64,000 bases of DNA, taken from NCBI GenBank assembly GCA_032622095.1, contig CP136061.1, positions 55,439,762-55,503,761 of the forward strand. Direction: 5' to 3'. How positions within the stretch are numbered: position 1 is the first letter of the stretch; every line of letters begins with the position of its first letter. The notes below the pieces were generated by a model. That model saw only the letters and a program-made list of their open reading frames with translations, had not been told where the DNA came from and did not search any database. Shown here piece after piece: positions 29,001-44,000 of the stretch. A program made the position numbers and the translations under genes. Origin of the DNA: Siphonodentalium dalli. Taxonomy: Eukaryota > Mollusca > Scaphopoda > Gadilida > Siphonodentaliidae.

Positions 29001-32000
29001 CAACTGTGTCAAAGTCCCCTGTTTTCGTTTTTGAAACAACCAGGTCAAAATCATCGTCAATGTCTTTCGTGGACATGAAATCATCAGCCATTTGAGGAAC
29101 AGTTTTTGATCTGTTGACTGATATAATTGTCCATTTGCCTTCCGACGCATTCTGCACGATACAAATGTTCACCAAAGTTGCCATTTTGTTATTATTTTAA
29201 ACAGGAAATTCGTCGAATTATCTGCCCTTGTTTGTGAATGTAAAGTCCGGATAGATTTGCAGTCCGGATAGATTTGCAGTTTGCGTAAAGTTTCAAGATG
29301 AAGTTATCGGTCTGGGGCGGGTTGGCATATGCGGTATTTATATATTTATTATTTACAGCTGCCAATAAATAAGGGGTAGCGCAGGTTTTTTTTGGGAGGC
29401 GGCTATCCCTGAGAAACGAACTATTTTGTGTGTATGGGCTATAGTTACTATTCGATTTCAAAGGGAGATGATTTCCAAGTCGATATTAGGCAATTTAAAA
29501 AAACAAATTTAAAACAGAAAATAATGTTTCTAATCCGGACACTAATACTATTACAGCAGCAAATTGTTTAAGTTTTGCATAAACCTGAACATGTGTAATG
29601 AACATAACCATCGGCAGCTCATGAAATATACCTTGGCTAAAAAAAAAATGCTGTCCTGCTTTCTTTTACGCATTAAAGATCCTGTGCCAGTGCATTCTCT
29701 ATATATGCGAGTCTCCCATAGGGAGCCTCGCATATATAAGAGAATGCACTGGCTTACAAGGTCAAGGCAAATATTGTTAGGCCAATGTATTCTCTTATAT
29801 ATGCGAGGCTCCCTATGGGAGACTCGTATATATATGAGAATGCATTGGAACAGGGTTTTCGCAAAATTCCAGAAGCTCCAGTCAAGGAAGGGTTAACAGG
29901 GCTAGCTATTACAGTCTTCATATATCAAATTTCAATGAAATTAAGATTCAGCTGCCCATTTATTTGTCACTATTTGCAGCATATGACGATGATGTTTGAG
30001 GTGCAGGATTTATCGGTGGCCTCCCCTGCCACTGTGAGTCGATGTGGTATGGTGTACCTCGAACCTAGTTACATCGGTCTCAGTCCGTTTGTGGAATGCT
30101 GGCTCAGGAAACTTCCCGAAGCCATCTATACACACAAGGAAAAGCTCCAGGAATTATTTGATACTTTCATGGAGGTCAGTATACATTTTTCCTGTTATCT
30201 CCAGCAAACAAAGTTTGGCGGGTGATATAGAAATGGGTTCTGTCCATCTGTCCGTAGCAACTTTGGAGCCCTCTATCTCAGTCATCATAGGTGATCTTTG
30301 GTATTCTCATGAACTGCCATGAGGGATGGGGCACAGCCATATGGGTGCCCAAATTTATAGGGGGGGGGGCTGAGACTTTTTTTGACATAATATAATCATG
30401 GATGTAACACTTATTGCAGAATATACCTTGTATATACACATATATACAACAAAATAGATCAAAATTAACCTTAAATATGAATAATTCAGGCTGAAATATG
30501 ATGAAAAATATTGCCACAATTTTCCCCTGAAAAAGCATTCAATTTGCCTGAAAATTGCTTGAATTTGACTGAAAATATCTCCATTTTGCCCGAATTTTGA
30601 GCTTTCAAAACATTTGGGGGGGGGCTGCCCTTCCAGCCCCTTGGCCTGTACGGCTATGGGAACAGGTTTCATCTATTGATTGGTGTTGCCTAGTTATTTG
30701 CATTGCTCTTTCAGTGAAAATGTGTCTGTGCCAACTTTATTTATCTGTAGCTCAGTCATTGTAGGTCATGTTTGAATTATATTTAGTATGTTTGAAGCAC
30801 ACGAGGCAGCATGAAGGGGACAATTTCTACACATAACAAGTTTTTTCCATTCATTTATTCTGAAGTTATGGCACTTAGAGTTTAAAATACGTCCGTGCCT
30901 GCAAATAGTGTGACTGTCATTTGCTTGAGGTCCCCAGAGGGTGAGTTTAATGAAGCTATCCTGCACAGTGGGCTAGAATCACCAAATGCACCCTCTGGGA
31001 ACCTCTTTCTGCTTTGGCCTCAATTGCTATGGGAGACCTAGGATCAGACAGAAGTTCCCCAGTTGAAGATGGTGATGTTCACCCATTTTTCAACTTGATT
31101 TTGTTTATCTTCTGCAAATTAGGGAATATAGAAACTTCCCAGATGGGGAAAAAATTTACTAAAACAATGTTAATTTGAGACTATAGATACTTCCCAGAAG
31201 ATGAGGCCTGAGCAGAATGAGGTCCACAGAGGGTGAATTTTGTTATGTGTGGGATAGCATCACTAAATCCTCCCGCTGGAGACCTCATTCTGCAAATGAC
31301 AGACACAGTATTTGCATGCTTGAATACGTCCATCTCTATCATCTCAGATCAAATGTAAATGATCTTTATTTATTTGCTTGTATTTTGTTTTAGCCGGCTA
31401 TTGAGTTTGTCAGATCCAACGTGAAAGAAATTGTTCCAACGGTGGATGCCAATCTCGTCTTCAGCTTGTTGAAACTCATGGACTGTTTTTTCAGTCCTTT
31501 TGTGCCAAAAGAGGTAGGTCTATTTTCTCTGTTCACTAATGGCTAGAGGTCTTGAAAGTGTCACATATATGACAAAATGCTGTATTGATTTTTTCGACAT
31601 ATATCATGTGTAAGATTAACGTTTTCAATGCTCTATATGTTAGAATTGGCATGTGTTTAACTCGATTTGTCTGACAGTGAAGAGGTCACATGTTAGTTTA
31701 AATTTTATATTACATCAACTAGCAAGACCATGCTCTTAGTTTCAAAGAATATTTTTTTAAATGTGAATGTAATTAAATTTTAATTGGCAGTATAACTTTA
31801 AGAGTAATTTATGTGTATATTCCATTATGTTAAGAATTTATTTATGCTTAGAATTTCCCAATTTATATCCATTCTGTGATAATACATGTATATTCATGTT
31901 ACTGATTTATCAGTTTCAATGACTGATTGAGTATTGATTGACTCATTGTAGGACCGTAAAAATGATGAGGGGGTATACATCTGATTTCTCCTAGATGAGA

Positions 32001-35000
32001 ATATATTTTATTTTTTATAGTTTCTTGGGCGACTTGGAATTCTTTGAATTTGATAGATGTGTGTGTTTTTTAGATGTGACTCTCCGACTGGACCTAGCTA
32101 TAGCGACTAAGTAGGAATTCTCTCTGAATGTTACACAAATTTATTTTATTTCACATCAAATTATTGGATTTTCACAGAAGAAATCACTTTTTCACTTTAT
32201 AAATTTTTATTCTGGTTGACAACGAAGACTTTGGGAGCAATGATAGATTATATAGTAAATCTCAATTAGGAAATAAGATGCCTTTATAAATTTTATTTAT
32301 AAAGCAGAACACGAGGCATGAACTGGATGTTGAATGTTTAAATATGGTTATACTCAAATTCTGGTTATGAAAAATTATTATGAGACACTACTAAACAAAA
32401 CTATAATACATGTAACTGAAGAATGACCCAATTATTTATATCCTGATTTTGGGGAGAATAAACAAAAACATCTGATTGCAAATATGGACTATCTATATTT
32501 AACCCTTTGGCGAGTAGAACGACATATATGTCGTCGATCGGTTGAGGAGTAGAACGACATATATGTCGTTTCAGGAAGTGTTATTTTATGTAGACATAAC
32601 TTCAATAAATCATCTGATTTATAAATGATTTGTATAGGAGTTATTTTGATTAATATAATGTCCCAAATGTATAAGTGCAATCGATTATGATAACACACGT
32701 TAAAAAAAAATGCACATAAATTAAACAAATTTTTGGACCCTTTTGACCCGAACTTGTTAATAATTATTGCTATGACGTTGACTTTAAATTTACTCATGAC
32801 GTCATGTATATAACGTTACAGATACTCTCCAAAGGGTTAAATGAATGTGATAACAAAATTGATAAAATTATATGTTGCAACTTATTATTGACATAAAATA
32901 CATTGTCGGTTTGATGTATTAAAAATATAAAATAAATTTTACTCTCATGTTGATAATTAGTTAAATAGGATACATATTCTGAATGTTATTGAAATTTTTG
33001 CATTTGCTTTCACCTATTTGTGTATATATGTTGTGTTTTCACATGTTAGATTTCACAATGAGTGCATATTATTTTGTGTGTCACATAATAGGTTTCACGA
33101 AGACGTGTGGTAAGGCTGCCACTTGCTAGCATGAGCATAACATATATAACATAGCTTCTATATAGCATGCTAAAGACATATATAAATCCCTATTCCCATT
33201 TCTTACTCCTGTTATTCATAATGGCATGAAGTATTGATCTTTAACCCACTTCCATTAATATTGAACCTGTTATAAATAATAATTAATATAGTGATGGAAT
33301 AAAAATAATCCAAATGCTGTAAATAGATAAAGTGACTCAAGAATATGAACTGGTTGACATTATCGTCCAAGTTTGCTGTGACGTGATGGTACATTGAGAA
33401 CCGATAGGTACGAGTTGTAGATCACGGCATGACAAATGAGTGTAATAACATTAACCCCTTTACAACACACTCTCATTCTACATTTACTTCACACCTGAAG
33501 ACTAGCTTACAGTATTCTAAAATTATTGTCAATATTACTTGATTTAATTGAACATGATTTGATTGTTGTACACCTCATAACAGTGAAAACCTTTTTCGTT
33601 CGAGTTGACATCGTCAAGAAAGTTGTTAATGTTATCGGCTGTATATTGTCCATGAACAGAACATTTTGCAAAAATAAAGCAATTTGTGTTCAATACAAAC
33701 CAGAACAGTGACAGTAGATGATTTTGATCTTTTTTAATTGTCTGGTATAAAGCAGGAAATATACTAGTTATTACGCCATCACTAACGTGATTATTCAAAA
33801 AAGTTTGCCGCTCTTATTATGACAATATAATAGAACACCTAAATCACAAAGTGAAAAGTAACGAAATTTTTTATTTTATACATTGATTTGAGAAATGGAT
33901 GTTGGTTTTATGCGTTCTATATTGTGTAGTTGCAGCCCTCAAAATTAGCTATCGCAAAAGGCAATGCCGTAGAAAAAGCCGTAGACACAAATATAGAATT
34001 TCATGCAATTCTAAAGCAATGCCGAAGAAGATAAATGCCGATTTCAAGGACTGTAGATGCAAGTTGATATGACATATAGTGTTGGAAGTTAAAACTGCTT
34101 CAATATTACAACATTTCAGAATTTGGAAATACAATGTCATGAGGTGTCCTAATACGTCATTTTATAACATAATTTTATATAAAAAAATGTATGGATACTC
34201 AGACAATCCATACTTGCTTCAAATATCTTAAGTATAATCGAACCCATTGATTTGAAATAGACGAAAAGTGTTTTGTGTCAAAATGGCACATATCTACAGT
34301 TTTCTGATTTATGATGTTAGTTGCCTTCCATTGAAGATGGTATATTTCTTCCAGGTCACAATTACAACAACAATATATTTATAATTCACATTTTCAAGAC
34401 AACAAATTGCTATTTTGTGCATAAAATACAGATAAAACTGAAGACGGGGTATATTATTTGTCTATAAAGGCAGAATAAAGTGGTTTATTTTGATCATAAT
34501 TTGTGGTTAATCTCTTAGCTGATCTGCAATTTCCTTGATTTGAGGGTGATAACAAGATAGAGTTCTCCTCCTTGGTATGCTCAGATCATTTTCGCATGGA
34601 TTTCTGTTCTAAAAATAGCCACTAAAACTGTCCCACTAATGTCATAAGAAATTCTAAATAAAATTGATATAAATTGATTGAAGCTTTTCCGGACATGTGT
34701 CATTGATTCATATCTATTATTTTATACCCTGGAATCTATATAAAACTTTCTGGGAAGAGATATACCATCTTTAACAATTCTTTAAAAACAGGCCAACATT
34801 CATTATTGAGAGTTTGTGAACTAGATATGTGTAGCTTGCATGATTGTGTACCCAATGATTTGTCTGATCTCTATACAAACTTGTATTGATCTATAAATAT
34901 ATCAATATCATGAATTGCTTCCAGGCAATGAATCAAACACTAATATTAATTAATATTCATGTTATTTCACATCCGAAGTTCCTTTTGTTAGGTTGAAACC

Positions 35001-38000
35001 AGTTTTCACAAATATAGAGTCACAGTATTATAGTGGCAATTGTTGCAAATTGAATACAATCTAGTTGCAAACTTTCCAGTATTCTAACAATTTAATATAT
35101 ATCGCACTAATTCCTTTATATCTTAACCAATCTCTTTCACATTGCACAACCTAATACTTTTAGATTCATATAGTTACTTATCAATAGAATATGAATTATC
35201 ACTAGTTTTCTTGCAGTTAACTCACTAATTAGTCATTGCAATCTGGGGCAAGAGGTCTTAGAATTTACAATAAGTGGCACAAAAGAAATACATGTATTGG
35301 TCGTGAGAAAACTTTCTTTACTTGCCATAAGCACTTATTTCTTCAGAGATACCCTGTCCATATACATTAAATCTCATTGTGGAAAATTTCCGACAGTTAG
35401 ACAGGTCCATAGTTCTATATGTAATTTATGTAGAGGTATATTAAAACATTCCAAGTAGAATATGTTTAACCAAATTTGTTGATATTTTTGTCAATTTCAC
35501 ACTTATGTGGACCTATTTTACCTCTGAAACTGGGCAGGAATATGAAAAACTTAAGATTAATAATTATAATTTGAGGCTTCAACCTGCCACAGACTTTTAT
35601 AGCTAACTATGGTCCATTGGGATTTTTATTTCTGACACTGGTTGGTATTTGACGTTTTGAACAAATGACAAAGATTTTCGTTTATTGCAGAGCTTAATTT
35701 TTAAGATTTCTTATTTGAATAAGGTTAATTTAGAGTATGTAAGCAATATTATGTCGATATGTGTGTTAACAGTCCTTCCCAGGAGATGGGAGCGAATTCT
35801 CACTTGTCCCTCTTGTCAAAATCTTTACTGTGATCGTTGATTCAATAATGAACTATTTGAAGGTATATTTAGAACCTTTCCCATATCTCAGTTAAGTTAT
35901 GGGTATGTGAAAGTGTAACTGGACACAGGTTTATCCCACAATGACATTTTATTTGAGAAAAACCCAACTTACGATTATATTACAGGCACAATTACACCTG
36001 TCTTCTGAATTGTGAGAGCAAATAAGTGCTCTTGCTGTATTTTCCTTGTGGGAAGGACTTGTAAAACAAAAAGAACGAAAGATTGGGCTGATTTGTCATT
36101 CTTTGCCTCAGTTGCATCATGCACCCTTTTATTAACCCTCTCTTCCTCTCACTCTTTTCTAACCCATTAGATTGTTGGAGTTACTGACAGTGATGAGTTT
36201 GTAAGTAGTGCTAGTACTGTAGTCATTATATGAATGTCACAGGGTTCCAACAGGGTTTGAAAAGCTGGAATATCCTTGAATCTGAAAAATGATTCTTCAA
36301 TGTCTGGAAAAAGATTTAAGCCTTCCATGACTGGCGCTTCCTGAAATTTTGCAAAAACCCTGTGCCAATGCATTCTCTTGTATATGCGAGTCTCCCTTGC
36401 ATATATAAGAGATTATATTGGCCCAACAATATTTACCTAAGACCTTGCAAGCAGTGCATTCTCTTATATATGCGAGGCTCCCTACCGGGACCTGGTTACT
36501 AGGTGTGATCACGTGTCGAATAGGTGGTTATCTTCTTTTTGTTTTTGCCGCCGCGAGTGTATGTTCCCTAGTGTTCATGTCGCTGGATCGGTACCTTGCA
36601 TTGATTGCAAGGATCTTTAAATAATGCTGCACCAGCACGGCTCCCATCATGAAAGGGTTAATTGCCATTCAAGGCCTTGAATAGCTGTGAAATTTGCATT
36701 GGACTCATTGTATGCGTAATTGAAGATCTTTAAAAACCATTAAAATGGCTATAAAATGGCCTCGGCTCTTGTTTTTCAAAATACTGAAATGGAATACCTT
36801 GGGGAAAACCTTGAAAAGTGTTGCAAATTGGTCTTTAATGGTCAAGAACTTTATCAGGTCTGAACTATGGGAACCTTGTGTTAGATGCTGTAAACTAACC
36901 GGGAGTTAAAGAATGATATTCTTTGTTACTTTCATTACATTTAACAGGAAATTATATTCATTGTTATTTTCGTTAAAATTTATGAAAATTTTATGAGAGG
37001 TTTTTATCATTTTATAATTTAGTTCAGCTGGTTACTCTTTATAACTACATTTGGGAATAAAAATGTTACTTCGTTTACTGTAATTTACTTCTGAAATATT
37101 CAGTATTAATCTTGACCAATATATAAGTACATGTTTCCACGATTAATATAAGGAAACATTTTGTATTGCAATTTCTACCAAGACGTATACAAAATGACCT
37201 TTAAATATTACCATTTGTTGACTTAGTATAGTACCATGATTTTTTGGAGTCATTGTATGTGTATGTGATGTAATATTATGATGCCTGTACTAAAAAGAAG
37301 CCAATAAGACCAGCTACACATTGAAAAGAGGATTTATTAGACTTAGTCCACCAAATATTAGCACAACTGATTCAAATTAACCCTTGATGTTGATGTATAG
37401 ATGAATATGATACATACAGTAATTCTCTAAATAATCATTTAACCACCATAACTCCTTTAACCACAGCAGAATTATGGGTAATTTTTCAGGATTTCAGTGA
37501 GAGCTTTCCGATGAATGGCATCAAGCCATATTTTCGACTAAATCCTGAAAAGTAACCCATAATTCTGCTGTGGTTAAGGAGTCGATTATTTAGGACATTA
37601 CTGTATATGCACCACCTACCAGTGTGTTTGTTTAATCCTCAACCTACTTTTATATTGAAAAAACCTTCAAATGATAACTATTCTGTTAGTAACAATCCAA
37701 ATTATTGTAGCTAATTGTGTTGCACTAGAGTGTGATAATAACACTAATATCAACAGTCATGAGATGTATTCATTTTCACGTTTATGAGTTACATGTAATT
37801 TAATGTTAGATAAATTAAAAATATTTTCATATGAAATATTTCAATTAGTCACGTCCTCCAATCTTGGTCGCATGGTTACTATTTTCAATGTTCGCATGGC
37901 AGCTCACTTCAAATAATTGAAACTGGTATAAAATCATCAGTATTTTACGTACACCCTGACATGATACTAAATATTGTTCTGAGTTACTGGTACAGAATGT

Positions 38001-41000
38001 CTCGTAAATGTAACCATAAAGAGCAAGAAGAATACAAAATTTTAGGATACTGTTGTGTCAAGAAAACAGACTTATTTAGTAAACATGTGACTGAGTTTGT
38101 AAACCCTGTTAGTAAACATGTGACTGAGTTAGTAAACATGTGACTGAGTTTGTAAACCCTGTTTAGGCTATTGATCATTTGAATTTGGCACTCATTCAGG
38201 ATAGTTTCAGACGGTTCTAATCAGTCTTTACTTTATACCAGGGAGAGAAAGCGCTACCTCAGGAGAAATTAGATCGGATTATTGAACTGTTGGAGCCGTG
38301 GTTTATATTCTCTCTTGTGTGGAGTATTGGTGCGACCGGGGGCAATGACAGCCGAAATAAGTTCTCAGAGTGGATGAGAAACAAAATTAAGGAACATGAT
38401 GTAAGTATCGACAATAAGAAGGACTTGGATGCAAATTCTTCTGAACATTTATTCTATCAATTTATGGTTGTGTAACTACTCTGATATCTTTAACCTTTTC
38501 TATACTAAATACTCATTGACTAGTAGTTATCCCATAGGAAATGTTCAGGTAATAAGTTCAACATAACAACCATTTATATACTTTTATAACTGAGTGGGAA
38601 AATCCATAGGTGCCTATTAATCGTGATGGGTGGGGATTTAGGTTGAAATTAATAATGATGATGCATTTTCACTCTATGTCTCAATGCTAAATAATAGTGA
38701 TAATTGGGAATTTTCTCCAAAATTAATAATCATGCTGACACTATTATTAGGCACATGAGAGTAGTATAGAAAGGGTTAAAAATACATATGTTAATATTTA
38801 TCTTTCGATTAGCTTCTTTTTCCTCCATTACACATCGGAACGATTAGCCAGATTCCAAACCCCAAATCTACTTAGCAACAAGCCATATCATTAATATTGA
38901 TGGCAACTGTGATTCATGTGATGTGGGTTATGGTATGATTCCCTTCGTTTAAAAAAACATTGATTTAAGCTGATAATTGGTAATAATTATTTCTTTTCTA
39001 TACATATATTATTTCAATCTAATGAGTCATTTCGATGGTAAGGACAAAAATATTTGAAAAGTCGGTTGCGTTATACAAAACGGGTATTGTTGTGATTTAG
39101 CTCATATGCCCAAACAGACATATTTTAGCACACTGAATCATTGTTAAGATAAGCTTTGAAGTGACATGTAATGTCAAATGTGTGATCAATATGAGTTGAC
39201 TTAATCAAATTTCTGTTACATTTCAGATTAAATTACCTTTCCCAGAGGGTGGCTTGATTTATGATTACAGACTAGATGATGCTGGCATCAGCGCGCCAGC
39301 CAATGATGAGGAAGACGAAGTTAAAAAAGACGTGAGTTGTCTGTCGAAGTCTGAAAAATTAATATGACAGTTAAAAGTCTGACAACTTGATTATACAACC
39401 TGTTTATTATCTCTATATAAATAAAGAGAGGATATCTAGTGTTTTTGAGTTTGAGTCTGGCTTATGAATGGGGGAAGCCTGACTATAAGTATGAGGTAAC
39501 AGACTATAGGGTACTTGTTCCGATTAATAATAGGATTCGCATTTAGCCCCTGCTGAATTGTGACGACTGCAAATTTTGTTTAGTAGGTTTCAATGAACAT
39601 TCAGCAAAATGCCACATGGGCAGCAGCTTGATCATATATAAAAATTCAATATCCCACTGTGTTCATCACACATAGTGTCCCTATATTCATCTGCCACTCA
39701 AATATGATGTATGTATTTATGTGGATTTTAAGTCAGATAATTACATTTGGAAGTGTCTGAGACACAAATAATCACCTGCAGCACTTCGCGGCCATGGGTG
39801 ATTATTTCACCTCAGTCACATCCCGCATAAATTATCGTTTACAGAACCACATATGCATGTGAATGTTGTGAATATTACCACACGAGTTTGTTGTGGCATC
39901 ACTCGTCAATCGTAACAAATGAAGGCAGGAATGTTCACCTCCTTCACAAGATGATGTGGTTCTGTATTCAGTACACACCAATATTCAATATCCCTTGTCA
40001 TTAAATAATTATTTTGTCTTGTTTTCATGCTAGCTAGTGATCTACTCAACATGATAAGAGGTTGAAATATTTTAGTACCATGACCAGCTGTTATTTAGGA
40101 CATCATTTAAATGTTTGGTTGTTATCAGAATTGCACTAGTTCACAAGCTGAAATTACCACAGACAACGTAATTGACCAAAATATATCAACAGGTGTGTAA
40201 TAAATATAGATCATATAATATTAGAATGTTTATCATTTTGTAGGTTTGTTGGAAGGGCTGGATGAGTGAGATGGCCGTGTTCGAGATCTCTCCCGAGACT
40301 AGATACTCTGACATCATCGTACCTACTATGGACACCATCAGTGCGTCGTACATCCTCGAGATGCTCCTCACCAATAACAAACCTGTAAGTTTGTTTTATT
40401 GTGATAAATTATGCACTTCATCACGATGGTTGTGTATTTAATTGGCAATTTAATCTGGAAACAGGTATGTTCGATCTCAGTTTTAAAAACGTATCGCAAT
40501 TATTTCGTACTGATTATAAATTTTTCCAAAATTAAAACCATGTTTCGGCCTGAGAAACAGGAAATTGACTTTTTGTGGCCTTATATCATCTTTCGGGCGG
40601 CATGTTATACCTTACTGACTCTGTTGTCAGCCTCTTTTCTTGGTGTCTGATGAACCTTTTTGCTAAATTTTGAGTTCTTTTTCCTCAGGTACTTTGTGTA
40701 GGTCCAACAGGTACAGGTAAAACTTTGACGATTGCTGACAAGCTGGCCCGAGGAATGCCGAAAGAATATCTCCCAGAATTCATTGTGTTCTCTGCAAAGA
40801 CCAGTGCCAATCAGACACAAGATCTCATTGACGGCAAACTTGATAAAAGGTCAGCTATATCAATTTCTATTCGGCAGCTTCCTTTCCAAAATTTACAAAA
40901 GAAAAATGGATATACTTGAACACATAACTCCAGGTCCATGGAACCCAGCAACTGCCCTGCTGATAATTTGCTACTGAAGCCTGCTTGCATTACTAGTATA

Positions 41001-44000
41001 GGAAAAACCATGTGCCTTGAACTTGTATGCAAAACATGCTACTTATTCCAACTTGATAACAATTTTTGGAAGTTTCTTAGCTTTACAAAATAACTAAACC
41101 ATGAAATTGGTAATCTAATTTGTCTACACTGGCAATTAATTCCCCAAATTATACTTAAAAATTAATTTATTTAGATTTGAGTGTATACTTAGGTGACCCA
41201 TGGGAGAGTAAGTAGTTCCTGTATTTTTGTTCTTTTTTTTATAAGATGACATGAATTGAATAATAACACCTTTATAGACTCATTCGTGTATAAAGCACTA
41301 TGCACTAATTAGTGCAGAAAGGTGTTATTATTCAGTTCCTGCCATCTTATAACTTGATGAAGACTCATATGGCTATACATATACATCATCATGTTTTTTT
41401 TGATTAAGGGAGTTCTTCATCTTCTCCTTGATATGATAACTCTGATAATTTTTTCAGACGTAAGGGTGTGTTTGGGCCACCCCTTGGGAAATATTTCCTA
41501 TTCTTCATTGACGACCTGAATATGCCAGCATTAGAGGTGTACGGAGCACAGCCACCTATCGAACTCATCCGACAATGGATGGACTTCAAAGGATGGTACG
41601 ACAGGAAGGCCATTGGTAAGATAAGGCCATATAAACTTAATAGTTTGTTTCTCACGGATTTTTTTTTTCAAAGTGATGAGGGAGGCAGTTATTTATATTT
41701 ATTATTTTTTTCAAATTAATTTTGTGGTGAGGCAGGTATTTATTTATAAAGTATTTACTGGAATCCCATATTAAACAGTAATACTGAATATGGGCAATAT
41801 ACCAAAGCAGGGAAGCTGACCATCATATATCCCCTTAATAATCTAGATTTGTAATAAAGTTGCATAGAGGAAACAGTTTGAGTTATTCACTCATGATGAT
41901 GTGGAAACTTCATCGGTGAAATTTGATGTAGCTCAGGGTGACCACCAACCAGATCAAGCTTTATTGGAAGGAGTTCCACTGGACTACACATGAATTGATA
42001 ATATAAAATCACAACAATAATTTATGAAATAAAAGGTTTATTTTATAATTAATCACAGACTTTCATAAAAATCTTGAAATTTGGAATAGTGCTGATCCAC
42101 AAACCAGAGTGCATTACATACAATAGTGAATAGCCACACACTGCCGACCCACACTGTCAACGCTATCCGTTTGGAAGCCCACTTTCACTTTGTTTTCACC
42201 TAACCAGTCAATGATTGAATGAATTAACTGCACAATTCGTCACGTTTGTTTTTCACATTTGTCTTACTGGGCAACACCACCTCCTTGCAACATGTCATCA
42301 GCACTGAGAATACATCAACCAGTTCTTCCAATTTCTTCTTTGGTCACTCGAATTTGAAAATATCGTCCGAAAACAGAAAACATGATGATCATGATGTCTC
42401 CTGCAACTGTGTCAAAGTCCCCTGTTTTCGTTTTTGAAACAACCAGGTCAAAATCATCGTCAATGTCTTTCGTGGACATGGAATCACCAGCCATTTGACG
42501 AACAGTTTTTGATCTGTTGACTGATATAATTGTACATTTGCCTTCCGATGCATTCTGCACGATAGAAATGTTCATCAAAGTCGCCATTTTGTTATTATTT
42601 TAAACAGGAAGTCCGTCGGAATTATCCGCTCTTGTTTGTGAATGTAAAGTCCGGATAGATTTGCAGTCCGGATAGATGTGCAGTTTGCGTAAAGTTTCAA
42701 GAATAAGTTATCGGTCTGGGGCGGTTTGGGATATGCGGTATTTATATATTTATTATTTCCAGCTGCCAATAAATAAGGGGTAGCGCAGGGTTTTTTTTCG
42801 GGAGGCGGCGATCCCTGAGAAACGAACTATTTTGTGTGTATGGCCTAATAATAGCTTTAACCCTCTCTTTACTAAATACTCATTGACGTGTAGTTCCCTT
42901 AGGACATTGCTCGCTGACCCCAACTTGCTTACTTTTTTGTGTAGATGCAACTTGCATCGAACCACAAGTATAACGTTGGAAATGGGTGCTTTATGCTCTT
43001 TTAATCTGCTTTTAATCTCGGTTGAGTGAAGATATCAGTAATGTATGTTACTTATTTGCTTGCATTCCATAAAGTATGGATGCAAATTGGTCTGACATTT
43101 TATGTGTGGAACGCTTTTGCGTTCCACACAAAATGTCAGACAACTTGCATCCATACTTTACAGAATGCAAGCAAATCAACATTTATTTCTTATAGGGAAC
43201 TACTCGTCAATGAGTATTTAGTAAAGAAAGTGTTGCTCAGGGTTATTGTGTTATTCTTGGCTTCTTAGAGACATGGTGCATGTTTATTATATATTAATTG
43301 GGTGTTGTTTATCAGGTTTTATTTATCAAATTCCACATTATATACCATTGGAAAGAAGAAACTCTGAAACATAGAACTTTACCGTAAATTTCGGTGGATA
43401 AGTCGCATCTTTTTGACCCAATTTCCCCTATTAAAATCATCCTGTGACTTATAGACCGGTAAGTCAATGAGGGACATATTTTCAGCCGAATTTTGAGGAA
43501 TGAACTGTGATCACAGGTAAACAACGGGACAAAATGCCGATGCAAACTAAATCCAACGCGATAAGATGATAGAATTCGGTACAAAAAAAAAAAAATAAGC
43601 ACCCCCATCTTCACTGTTTGTCTTTATTTTATTCCCTGTCCGACATGTTTAAAACATATTTATCTTATTACATGCATTAGTATCTGAGAATTCAACCACA
43701 AACAGCAGCAAATTCACCAACAGTGGGTGTCCTTGACCTGACTGTGTAACAATTCTGGACACGTGCACATTTGACCCACATTCAATGACTGCGGTGTGAT
43801 CGCTTTGATGTCTCCAGTGTTGCGACATAGTTTACTAGCTGCACATGGCTGCAAACTTCTACCAGATTACGTCACATCAGAATGTTTATTTAAAGCCCGG
43901 GAATGAGCATAATAAAAACCCTGACTCCAAATGCAAGTCTGGACAGCGTGTTCTCATATTTTAATGAGGCTTCAGTGCGAAGCCGCGAACTCCTGTTTAT

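Larger units (their letters stand above)
28220..29439. mobile_element. Harbinger-like 1220-bp element, copy 1
   Basis: The inverted ends run about 35 bp (GGCCATACACACAAAATAG, then GTTTCTCAGGGAT, and complement). TAT flanks both sides (28217-28219 and 29440-29442). GGCC-type termini with a 3-bp target duplication fit PIF/Harbinger transposons, although no DDE transposase is present. Inside are two convergent coding regions: a plus-strand tail ending at 28588 and a minus-strand 178-codon ORF ending at 28648. Back-to-back AATAAA signals lie between them (28623-28628 plus, 28632-28637 minus). Confidence 0.85.

Noticed and set aside
29564-29896. 110-codon open frame, with similar frames at 48563-48811 and 52811-53071
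   Set aside because: They translate the family A hairpin elements (recurring Y-A-R and K-R-M-H-W peptides), not a gene.
43050-43165. Long hairpin as a microRNA precursor
   Set aside because: The arms are too long and perfect, and the hairpin sits symmetrically inside a family C transposon. No evidence of a mature miRNA.
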